A stretch of DNA of 64,000 nucleotides from Solimonas marina. GTDB lineage: Bacteria > Pseudomonadota > Gammaproteobacteria > Nevskiales > Nevskiaceae. The notes below the pieces were generated by a model. The model ran no database searches, was not told the DNA's origin, and saw only the letters and a program-made list of their open reading frames with translations. Numbering within the stretch: the stretch's first letter is position 1; every line of letters starts with the position of its first letter. The DNA is taken from contig NZ_JAAVXB010000009.1 in the NCBI RefSeq assembly GCF_012241385.1, positions 62,001-126,000 of the forward strand. Direction: 5' to 3'. Made by a program: the position numbers and the translations under genes. Below are positions 42,915-50,237 of the stretch, in pieces.

Positions 42915-44384
42915 GTGAAGGATCATCGAGTGGCGCCGGACGGCGCCGGAGCGCGCATCACGACCGGCGTTCCAGGGCTGGACACCGTTCTCAATGGCGG
43001 GCTGCTGCCGGGCGGGGTCTACATCGTTCAGGGTTCGCCGGGCGCCGGCAAGACGATCCTCGCCAACCAGATCTGCTTCCATCGCGTCCATCGCGGTGAA
43101 AAAGTGCTGTACGTCACGCTGCTCGCCGAGTCGCATAGCCGGCTGATGCAGCACCTCAGCCGCATGTCGTTCTACGACGCGGACTGCATTCCGTCCTCGG
43201 TGTTCTACCTGTCCGGTTACGACGATCTCGAGAACGAAGGGCTCGAAGGCATCCTGCGTCTGATCAACCGCGAGAGCCAGAAGCGTGGCGCGTCGCTGAT
43301 CGTCATCGACGGCGTCTTCGTGCTCGAGGAAACGGTTCATTCGGAGCGCGAGTTCCGCAAGTTCGTCAACTATCTTTCGACGCTTGCCGCGTTGCTGAAG
43401 GCGACGATCCTGATGCTGACCAACAGCAAGCGCACGCAAGCCAGCCCCGAATACACGATGGTCGACGGCTGGTTCGAACTGGCCACGTCCACGGAAGGCT
43501 ATCGCAGCCGCCGCCACGTGCAGGTGCACAAGTTCCGCGGCAGTGGCTTCATTGCCGGGCTGCACAACACCGAGATCAGCAACGACGGCATGCGCGTGCT
43601 GCCGCGTCTGGAGATGACCGAGGGCATCGGTGCCGATGAAGCCGAGCTGGGCCGTCGCACGACCAGCGGCCTCGAACAGCTCGACGGCTTGCTCGGCGGC
43701 GGGGTGCCGGTCGGCTCGACGACGCTGGTGCTGGGCCCGACCGGCATCGGCAAGACCAGCCTCGGCCTGCATTTCATCTCGCGGAGTTCGGATGAGGCGC
43801 CTGGCCTGATCTTCGGCTTCTATGAGACCCAGCGGCGCCTGGAGATGCGTGCCAAGTCGATCGGCATCGACCTGGCCGGCCTGACGCAACAGGGGCGGGT
43901 CGAGGTGCTCTGGCAGCCGCCGACCGAGCATGTGCTCGATGCGCTGGGCTACCGACTGCTCGAAGCCGTGCGGCGCAGCGGCGCCAAGCGCGTGTTCGTC
44001 GACGGCATCGGCGGCATCGAACAGTCGGCCGCCTATCCGCAGCGCATTCCGTCGTTCCTGGCGGCGCTGACCAAGGAATTGCGCGACGAGGGCGTGACGT
44101 CGATGTACAGCGCCGAGGTGCCGCAGGTGCTGGGCCATCAGTCCGACCTCTCGTTCGGGCGCATCTCGGCGGTTGCGGAAAACATCGTGTTGCTGCGCTA
44201 TGTCGAACTTGATTCGCGTCTGCGGCGCCTGATCTCGCTGCTCAAGGTGCGCGAAAGCGACTTCGACGCGGCGATACGCGAGTTCGAGATCACCGACCAG
44301 GGGGTCCGCGTGGGCCAGGTGTTCCGTCACGCGGAAGGTTTGCTCACGGGCCACGCGCATCGTCAGCCGCCGGCAGATGTGTGA
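42915..44384 (+). CDS. KaiC-like double RecA-domain ATPase
   Basis: 489 residues from a GTG at 42915 with AAGGGA upstream. Two KaiC domains: Walker A GSPGAGKT (40-47) and GPTGIGKT (274-281), each preceded by GLDTVLNGGLLPGG or LDGLLGGGVPVG and with hydrophobic-acidic Walker B (LIVIDGVF, VFVDGIGG). The paired catalytic glutamates of KaiC are reduced to one in each domain (LLAES and FYETQ). Where cyanobacterial KaiC has its Ser-Thr autophosphorylation pair, this protein has ISAVAEN, keeping the Ser but not the Thr. No kaiA or kaiB is present. Coupled to a receiver gene by a 1-base overlap. Confidence 0.92.
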   Translation: MKDHRVAPDGAGARITTGVPGLDTVLNGGLLPGGVYIVQGSPGAGKTILANQICFHRVHRGEKVLYVTLLAESHSRLMQHLSRMSFYDADCIPSSVFYLSGYDDLENEGLEGILRLINRESQKRGASLIVIDGVFVLEETVHSEREFRKFVNYLSTLAALLKATILMLTNSKRTQASPEYTMVDGWFELATSTEGYRSRRHVQVHKFRGSGFIAGLHNTEISNDGMRVLPRLEMTEGIGADEAELGRRTTSGLEQLDGLLGGGVPVGSTTLVLGPTGIGKTSLGLHFISRSSDEAPGLIFGFYETQRRLEMRAKSIGIDLAGLTQQGRVEVLWQPPTEHVLDALGYRLLEAVRRSGAKRVFVDGIGGIEQSAAYPQRIPSFLAALTKELRDEGVTSMYSAEVPQVLGHQSDLSFGRISAVAENIVLLRYVELDSRLRRLISLLKVRESDFDAAIREFEITDQGVRVGQVFRHAEGLLTGHAHRQPPADV

Positions 44385-44752
44385 TGGCGACGCAGCCACA
44401 GCACATCCTGTTGGTCGAGGATGAGCCCGGCACACTGAACACCACGGCGATGCTGCTGGAGATGTCCGGCTTTCGTGTCAGCAAGGCGCCGAACGGCCGC
44501 AGAGGCCTGGACATGCTGCTCAGCGAGCGGCCCGACCTGCTGGTCACCGACTACATGATGCCGCACATGGACGGTCTGCAATTGATCGCAGCGGTGCGCG
44601 CCGAGCCAACGCTCGAGGGGCTACCGATCCTGCTGATGAGCGCGGCACTGCCGGCAGAGGCTGCCCGTCAACAGGTCGCCGACGGCTTCATCAGCAAACC
44701 GTTCGATTACGACGAGTTCGAGCGCCGCGTGCGCGCGCTGCTGGGGGGCTAG
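44384..44752 (+). CDS. Single-domain response regulator (CheY-like)
   Basis: 122 residues: acidic pair VEDEPG (12-13), phosphoacceptor D56 in LLVTDYMMPHMDG, Ser/Thr switch in LLMSAAL, and K105 in ISKPFDYDEF. No output domain, so it acts by protein contact. Its ATG shares the A of the KaiC-like stop (TGATG); a GTG at 44381 is an alternative. The pairing makes the ATPase the obvious partner. Its TAG stop interlocks with the convergent gene's TAG through the shared CTAG at 44749-44752. Confidence 0.93.
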   Translation: MATQPQHILLVEDEPGTLNTTAMLLEMSGFRVSKAPNGRRGLDMLLSERPDLLVTDYMMPHMDGLQLIAAVRAEPTLEGLPILLMSAALPAEAARQQVADGFISKPFDYDEFERRVRALLGG

Positions 44753-45975
44753 CTGCCCAGCGCACGCGCCAGCGACGTCAGCAGGCGGTCGACGTCCGTT
44801 GCCGTGTTGTAGTGCGCCAGCGAGACGCGCACGACGCCGAGTGCCGGATCGATGCCGAGGGCCTCGCACAAGCGCGTCGAATAGAAGTTGCCGCTGCCGG
44901 TCAGCACGCCATCACGGCCCAGCGTCTCGACCAGTGCCAGCGGCGGCGTCGCTGCCGGAACGAATGCGACGAGGCCGGCACGTGTGTGGGCGCTGCGTGG
45001 GCCGAGCAGCCGCAACGCCGGATGGGCATCGACGAACTCGAGGATCGGCTGCAACAGGGCCGCGTCGTCGCCGAGCAGTGCGCGCACGCGCGCCGCGCGG
45101 CCCGACACATCGCCGCCACCGTGATGTGCATCGAGCACGTCGAAGTATTCGGCGATGCCGGTCATCGCCGCGACCTGCGCGTGATCCGGGCCAGCCGGAA
45201 CGTAGCGACGATGCGGCAGCGGCGCATGGAAGTAATGCGCTTCGTTGCCCAGCTCGTCGAGCAGCGGCCGCCGGATCACCATCACGCCCTGGTGCGGGCC
45301 GAAGGTCTTGTACGCCGAGAACAGATAGATGTCGGCGCCGAGTGCGGGCACGTCCGGCAGGCCATGGGGGGCATACGACACGCCGTCGACGACGCTGACG
45401 GCGCCAGCTGCGCGGATCTTGGCGCAGATCGCGGTGACCGGATTGACCTCGCCGAGCAGATTCGACACCTGCGGGAACGCCACCAGCCGGGTGCGCGGTC
45501 CCAGCAGCGCATCGAGGTCGGCTGGATCGAGGCTGCCGCTGTCGCGCTGGACGCGCCACTCGCGCACGACGATGCCGTTCTCGGCCAGACGCCGCCACGC
45601 GCCGCTGTTGGCCTCGTGATCCTGATCGGTGACGACGATTTCGTCGCCCGGCCGCAGGCGCCGGCGAAAGGCTTGCGCCAACACGTATGCGTTCTGTGAG
45701 GTCGACGGACCGAACTGCACCTCGTCCGATGTCACGCCCAGGTATTCGGCGATGCGGACATAGGCGGCATCCATCCATGCGCCGGCCTCCTGCGCCGCCG
45801 GGTACGCGTGGTAGGGCTGCACCTTGAGCCGTCGGTAATATTCGCCGAGACGATCGACGACCTGCCGGCAGGGCAAGGAACCGCCGGCGTTTTCGAAGAA
45901 TGCGGCGTCGCGCCACTCGTCGAACGCGTAGGCGGGGAACTGGGAACGGACGAAGCTGGTATCGAGTCGGGACAC
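44749..45975 (-). CDS. Cysteine-desulfurase-like PLP protein
   Basis: 408 residues from a GTG at 45975. Class V aminotransferase fold: FFENAGGSLPCRQVV near the start, TDQDHEAN (histidine stacking on PLP), VDGVSYAPHG and the PLP lysine in FSAYKTFGPHQG. The C-terminal NFYSTRLCEALG ... VRVSLAHYNTATDVDRLL matches the cysteine desulfurase-like subgroup, and the usual active-site cysteine loop of SufS/CsdA is not recognisable. Reaction is therefore uncertain (desulfurase or another C-S or C-N lyase). It ends in a shared CTAG with the receiver gene. Confidence 0.88.
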   Translation of the reverse strand: MSRLDTSFVRSQFPAYAFDEWRDAAFFENAGGSLPCRQVVDRLGEYYRRLKVQPYHAYPAAQEAGAWMDAAYVRIAEYLGVTSDEVQFGPSTSQNAYVLAQAFRRRLRPGDEIVVTDQDHEANSGAWRRLAENGIVVREWRVQRDSGSLDPADLDALLGPRTRLVAFPQVSNLLGEVNPVTAICAKIRAAGAVSVVDGVSYAPHGLPDVPALGADIYLFSAYKTFGPHQGVMVIRRPLLDELGNEAHYFHAPLPHRRYVPAGPDHAQVAAMTGIAEYFDVLDAHHGGGDVSGRAARVRALLGDDAALLQPILEFVDAHPALRLLGPRSAHTRAGLVAFVPAATPPLALVETLGRDGVLTGSGNFYSTRLCEALGIDPALGVVRVSLAHYNTATDVDRLLTSLARALGS

Positions 45976-46000
45976 GGTAGTCGCTGGGCTGGAATACGGA

Positions 46001-46888
46001 TCAGCGCTCGAGTTCGTCGAGCGTCTTCGGCCAGTTGGCCTTGAGCAGGCGCGACAGCGCGCGGTCGGCAAGCAACCGCCCGGCCGTCTGGCAGCGCGCA
46101 CAGTAGTTTGCCTCGTTGTCGGCATAGACGATGCGTTGCACCGGCGCGCCGCAATCCGGGCACGGTTGGCGGTAGCGGCCATGCACGGCCATCTCCGGAC
46201 GAAATGCGGTGACCTTGTCCGGCCAGCCGTCGCCGGCTTCGCGGCGCAGGCGTTCGGTCCACTCACGCAGGACGTCTTGCGTGGCGGCATACAGGCGCGC
46301 GTGCTCGTCGGCATCCAGCGCCTGCGTCTGCTTGAACGGCGACAGTCGCGCGCGATGCAGAATTTCGTCCGAGTAAGCATTGCCGATGCCGGCGAGCACC
46401 CGCGGATCGGTCAGCGCGCGCTTGAGTGTGTGGTTCTCGCGCATCAGCGCCACGCGAAAGCCGGCGGCGTCCACCTCCAGCGGCTCGACGCCGCCGCGCG
46501 TGAACGCCTGCAGGGCGGCCTCGCCGGCGAGCAGATGCAATGCGGCGCGGCGCTTGCTGCCATGCTCGACGAGCAACAGCGTGCCGCGATCGAAATCGAA
46601 GGCGGCGAGGCCATTCGATTTCGGCAGGGCGGCGCCGGCCCGGGTCCAGCGCAGGCGACCGAGAATCATCAGGTGGATCACCGCGTGCAGATCGTGCTCG
46701 AAGTCCAGCACCAGCCGTTTGCCGAGCCGTCGCGTGGCGCGCAGGCGGTGTCCGATGAAAGCTGCCGGTGGCGGTTCAACCGTGCGCAACACGAAGGGTT
46801 TGCCGATGCGCAGGTCGCGCAACTCGGCGCCGACAGCCAGGGTGTCGAGCCGCTCGAGATAGACCGTCAGATCCGGCAATTCAGGCAT
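46001..46888 (-). CDS. Formamidopyrimidine-DNA glycosylase / endonuclease VIII family
   Basis: 295 residues. The catalytic N-terminus PELPD with Pro2-Glu3, the beta-clamp lysine region (RLGKRLVLDF), HTLKRALTDPRVLAGIGNAY (helix-2-turn-helix), and a C-terminal zinc finger CPDC ... YCARC are all present. It excises oxidised bases. The MILGRLRW loop in place of the Fpg MSG loop makes it neither a textbook Fpg nor Nei, so the base preference is uncertain. Same strand and 25 bases ahead of the desulfurase-like gene. Confidence 0.88.
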   Translation of the reverse strand: MPELPDLTVYLERLDTLAVGAELRDLRIGKPFVLRTVEPPPAAFIGHRLRATRRLGKRLVLDFEHDLHAVIHLMILGRLRWTRAGAALPKSNGLAAFDFDRGTLLLVEHGSKRRAALHLLAGEAALQAFTRGGVEPLEVDAAGFRVALMRENHTLKRALTDPRVLAGIGNAYSDEILHRARLSPFKQTQALDADEHARLYAATQDVLREWTERLRREAGDGWPDKVTAFRPEMAVHGRYRQPCPDCGAPVQRIVYADNEANYCARCQTAGRLLADRALSRLLKANWPKTLDELER

Positions 46889-47009
46889 CGTTCGGTGCGC
46901 GGGCGAATGATCGTGATCACACGATAGCGGTGTTTGTCGCGACATGCTGACCGCTTGACAGCTCAGGGTCACGCGCCGACGCTGCCGATGGAGGAAGAAA
47001 AGCAGCTCG

Positions 47010-47828
47010 ATGAGCATTCTGCAGATTCCGCATGCGCATCCGACCGTCATTCTGTTCGACTGGCATGCGACGCTGGCCGACACCATGGACGCGATGTACT
47101 ACGCGCTCGACGATGTGATGCCGCGCCTGCGGCCGCTGGGTCTGATCGAGCGTCTGGTGCCGCCGGGCCGTTCGAAGACGCTGGAAGACGAAAAGCTCGT
47201 CAAGTACGTGCGCGAGCATTCCAGCCTGCATCCCAAGGTGCGTGCCGAGCGCAAGATTTCGCGGACCGACATCTTCGAAGTCCTGTTCGGCGACGATCAA
47301 GAAGCCAAGGCCCGCGCGCATCAGGAGTTCGATCGAACCTACGAGCAGCACTTCGGCGCCGTACGGCCGATGGAGGCCGGGGCGCGTCAACGTCTGCAGG
47401 CACTCAAGGACCTCGGCGTCGAAGTCGGCGTCCTGTCGAATCGCGCACGACGCTTCATGGCGCATGAGCTCTACATGATCGACGGCGACGGCTGGCATGA
47501 ACTCGTCGACACCATGGTCTGCGGTGACGATGTCGCGCGGCGCAAGCCGCATCCCGATCTGGTGCTCAAGGCGCTCGACAATCTGGGCCGTGCGCCGGGC
47601 CTGGACTGCTGGTATGTCGGCGACAGCACCACCGACGTGATCGCCGCCAAGCGTGCCGGGGTGACGTCGGTGTTCTACAACGGCGTCGGTTGGGATCGGC
47701 ACTGGCTCGACAAGATCTTTCCCGGCACGGTGCGCCACCCGCATGTGCCCGATGCCGTGGTCGGTGATCTGCCGGAGTTGCTGGCGCTGGCGCGACGATT
47801 GATTGCGGCGTCCGCCGAGCAGGCCTGA
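47010..47828 (+). CDS. HAD-superfamily hydrolase with substituted motif I
   Basis: 272 residues. Motif I is LFDWHATLAD: the nucleophile D17 is there, but the second Asp of DxD is H19. Motif II VLSNRA, motif III lysine in RRKPHPD, and motif IV VGDSTTDVIAAKRAG are intact, and a helical cap sits at ~30-110. A phosphatase of the Cof/phosphoglycolate type is likely, but the His at the general acid position may alter chemistry. No operon partner. Confidence 0.85.
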   Translation: MSILQIPHAHPTVILFDWHATLADTMDAMYYALDDVMPRLRPLGLIERLVPPGRSKTLEDEKLVKYVREHSSLHPKVRAERKISRTDIFEVLFGDDQEAKARAHQEFDRTYEQHFGAVRPMEAGARQRLQALKDLGVEVGVLSNRARRFMAHELYMIDGDGWHELVDTMVCGDDVARRKPHPDLVLKALDNLGRAPGLDCWYVGDSTTDVIAAKRAGVTSVFYNGVGWDRHWLDKIFPGTVRHPHVPDAVVGDLPELLALARRLIAASAEQA

Positions 47829-47911
47829 AGCAACGCGGACATTCAGGCTCGGGGCGGGCCGCGCGTGCGCTAATGGTGGGCAGCGGCGACAGCCGCAGGA
47901 GCGATCCCCCG

Positions 47912-48253
47912 ATGGATGGAGTCAAGACCGACAAGCCGATACGCGCAGCCGCTGGCTGGGACGATGTGGTCTTCGTCTGCGGCAAGTGCATGCGCAAGAT
48001 GAAGCGTGACGACGAGGCGCCGCCACTGCGCAAATGGCTGAAGCGGGAACTGAAGGCCCGCGGCGCCGGCAAGCGGCTGCGCATCGTTGAATGCGGATGC
48101 CTGGACTTGTGCCCCAAGCACGGCGTGACGCTGGCTCGTGGCCGCGAACTCGGCGAGGGCCGCAAGAAGTTGCGCGTGCTGCGCCCCGGCGACGACCCGC
48201 AGTGCGTGCTCGACTGGCTGCTCGATCCGCCAGCCGATCAGTTCGGAACCTGA
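47912..48253 (+). CDS. Thioredoxin-like 2Fe-2S ferredoxin
   Basis: 113 residues. VCGKCMRK (C23, C26) and ECGCLDLCPKHGV (C61, C63, C67) follow the C-x-n-C ... C-x3-C pattern of thioredoxin-fold 2Fe-2S ferredoxins, which bind one cluster. Electron carrier in the cytosol, partner unknown. Its last 16 bases overlap the end of the convergent TonB-like gene. AGGAG precedes the ATG. Confidence 0.87.
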   Translation: MDGVKTDKPIRAAAGWDDVVFVCGKCMRKMKRDDEAPPLRKWLKRELKARGAGKRLRIVECGCLDLCPKHGVTLARGRELGEGRKKLRVLRPGDDPQCVLDWLLDPPADQFGT

Positions 48254-48765
48254 TACTCGACGCGGAACGTCAGGTTCAGCGGAAACTCCATCGCACACCG
48301 CTTGCCGCCACAGTTGGCCGGTTTGAACGGCTCACGCAGCATCACATAGGTCACGACCTTGGCAACGTCCTTGCTCGGCATCGCGTAGAACGCGACGTTC
48401 TTGACCTTGCCGTAGGGGTCGACGTTGACGATTGCCGACAGCTCGCCGTTCTCCTGCAGCGCCTGCTGGGCGATGGAGATGCTCTTCATCATGTGCCGCG
48501 TGCCGTGCAGCGGGTACGGCGGGTCGGTGTCGGCCGGCAGGTTTTCGTACTGCGAGCGAAACGCTTGCTTCTGCGCCGGCGTCAGCTCGTCGTAAGTGGC
48601 ATCGAGCGGGAAGCTGTCGACCGCGATCGGCTTGGTGATGTGCGTGCCGGTGGTCGGTGTGTCCTGGTAGATCGTATTCGGATTTTCGGCCGAGGCGACG
48701 CCTGTGGTGCCGATGGCGACCAACGATGCGGCGGCGATGGCGCATCGCGCAATGAACAAAGACAT
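48238..48765 (-). CDS. Periplasmic protein with TonB C-terminal-like domain
   Basis: 175 residues, signal peptide (cleavage near GVASAEN). The C-terminal ~100 residues resemble a TonB C-terminal domain: ENGELSAIVNVDPYGKVKNV, then MPSKDVAKVVTYVML and FKPANCGGKRCAMEFPLNLTF with a possible C-C disulfide. There is no membrane helix or Pro-rich spacer, so it is not a normal energy transducer. Convergent with the ferredoxin gene with overlapping stops. Confidence 0.65.
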   Translation of the reverse strand: MSLFIARCAIAAASLVAIGTTGVASAENPNTIYQDTPTTGTHITKPIAVDSFPLDATYDELTPAQKQAFRSQYENLPADTDPPYPLHGTRHMMKSISIAQQALQENGELSAIVNVDPYGKVKNVAFYAMPSKDVAKVVTYVMLREPFKPANCGGKRCAMEFPLNLTFRVEYQVPN

Positions 48766-48869
48766 AAACGCCCCCCGGCGCTGATCAGTGTCAGCGGAGC
48801 GTCATGCAAACGCCGCGCCACCGTCCGTGGCCGCGCGGTGCTGGAGACCGTCGAAGCGCTGTTCGGGCC

Positions 48870-49238
48870 TCAGTTCGACGGGGGCGTGCCCGACGTCGTC
48901 GAATTCAGGCGCTGACAGATCGGACGGCTGGGGTTGGCCTTGCATGCGGCTTCGAGCTTGGCGCGGCGCTCGTCCTTGCAGGCCTGCGGGTTCGACTGAC
49001 ACTCAGCCGCTTTCTCCGCCATTTTCTGCTTGGCCTCTTCGCACTTGGCCGGATCGGCATCGCACTTGGCCTTGAGGCGCGTCTTCATTGCCTCGCAGCG
49101 GTCGGGGTGCGCCTGGCACCAGGCTGCGGCGGTCGGCGGTGGCGCGCTCGAACCGTCGTCGGCCATGGCCTGAAAGCTGACACCGCCGAGCATGGTCGCG
49201 GCCATCAGCAGTGCGGACAGCATGCGCATCGGATTCAT
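48870..49238 (-). CDS. Secreted protein with four cysteine-pair repeats
   Basis: 122 residues; signal peptide ends near MADDGS, and AGGAGTG precedes the ATG. The mature part contains four repeats of C-x(4)-P-x(2-4)-C: C41-C48 (CQAHPDRC), C59-C66 (CDADPAKC), C80-C87 (CQSNPQAC) and C99-C108. The segments between are charged helices (MKTRLKAK, EAKQKMAEKAAE). This suggests a string of disulfide-pinned helical hairpins or a metal-binding protein. I do not know a family for it. Confidence 0.7.
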   Translation of the reverse strand: MNPMRMLSALLMAATMLGGVSFQAMADDGSSAPPPTAAAWCQAHPDRCEAMKTRLKAKCDADPAKCEEAKQKMAEKAAECQSNPQACKDERRAKLEAACKANPSRPICQRLNSTTSGTPPSN

Positions 49239-49385
49239 CGGGGCACTCCTGTCGAAATGGAACCTCGGCAGTGTGCCGTATGGGCCGTGCCGCCGCGTAA
49301 CAGTTTGTAGCGATGAGCGCTGGCAACCTTCGTGAGCCGCCCATATCGAGCCCTGAAGCGGCGTTTTCCGCTGTGTCGCCGCTGG

Positions 49386-50144
49386 CTAGCGCGACTGGCC
49401 GTAGCGATTGTTGAGATAGACCGCGTCGCGCAGTTGCTTGACGTTCTCGCGCAGGATGTCGGCCACCAGCTCGTCGGTACGGGGGTCGGACAGCACTTCC
49501 TCGACGATGCGAAAGCCGGCGTCAACCACCGCCTCGCTGATGTCCTTGTAGAACGGCAGGCGCGACAGCCGGCCGGCCTTGGGGTCTTCGCGCAGCTTTT
49601 CGAACATCATGTTGCGCAGCGAGCCCTGATTCTCGCGCAGCGCCTTGGACACATTGCGGGTGTAGGTGCCGTGCACCAGCACCTCGGCAACCTCGTCGAG
49701 CACCGCGACGGTGACCGCGTCGCTGATCGATTCGACGATCGCGTTCTTGAAGCGGTTGACGAACAGGTAGGTGAAGTCCTCACCGAGCGCGCGGTCGGCG
49801 GCGGCGCCGAGGCGCGAGAACATGACGATCACGCGCACCACGCGAAACAGGCGGAACGCGCGCAGCGCCGGATGCGCGGCCGGAATCATGCCGAGGATTT
49901 CGTACCAATTGCGCTTCAGGAACGCCAGTTCCCAGCGGGCACGGCGCCAGCGCCACATGAACTCGACGAAGAAGATTGCGCAAAACGCCAGATCGCCGAT
50001 TACGATCCAGTGCTCCTGCGCTTCGGTGGCCGGTCCCCAGGTGTCGTAGCCGAGCAGAGCGATCGAGGCCAGCGCCAGGATCAGCATCACCCAGTCGATG
50101 ATGGCGATGCGGCGGCGCTCCGATGTGCGCTGGTGTTCGTGCAT
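49386..50144 (-). CDS. Voltage-sensor-like ion-transporter family protein lacking a pore
   Basis: 252 residues. Four membrane segments at ~14-34, 46-64, 78-92 and 93-112. The last is an S4-type helix with Arg95, 98, 101 and 104 at every third position (RAFRLFRVVRVIVMF). The second has a Glu in FFVEF, a likely gating counter-charge. After residue ~112 only a soluble tail remains (ENQGSLRNMMFEKLREDPKA), with no S5, pore loop or S6. By architecture it resembles Hv1 or voltage-sensing phosphatase sensors. Proton conduction is inference; no catalytic domain is seen. Confidence 0.78.
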   Translation of the reverse strand: MHEHQRTSERRRIAIIDWVMLILALASIALLGYDTWGPATEAQEHWIVIGDLAFCAIFFVEFMWRWRRARWELAFLKRNWYEILGMIPAAHPALRAFRLFRVVRVIVMFSRLGAAADRALGEDFTYLFVNRFKNAIVESISDAVTVAVLDEVAEVLVHGTYTRNVSKALRENQGSLRNMMFEKLREDPKAGRLSRLPFYKDISEAVVDAGFRIVEEVLSDPRTDELVADILRENVKQLRDAVYLNNRYGQSR

Positions 50145-50237
50145 GGTTCTCGCGGCGAGCCCGTCGATGAGGAAAAGCCCGCTCTTGTCGTTGTGGTCCG
50201 GCCGCTATCATGCGGGCACTTGGGGAGGACCGCATCC

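Noticed and set aside
49332-50237. Upstream extension of the DUF885 frame
   Set aside because: It lies antisense to the voltage-sensor gene and would bury the signal peptide that begins at 50238.
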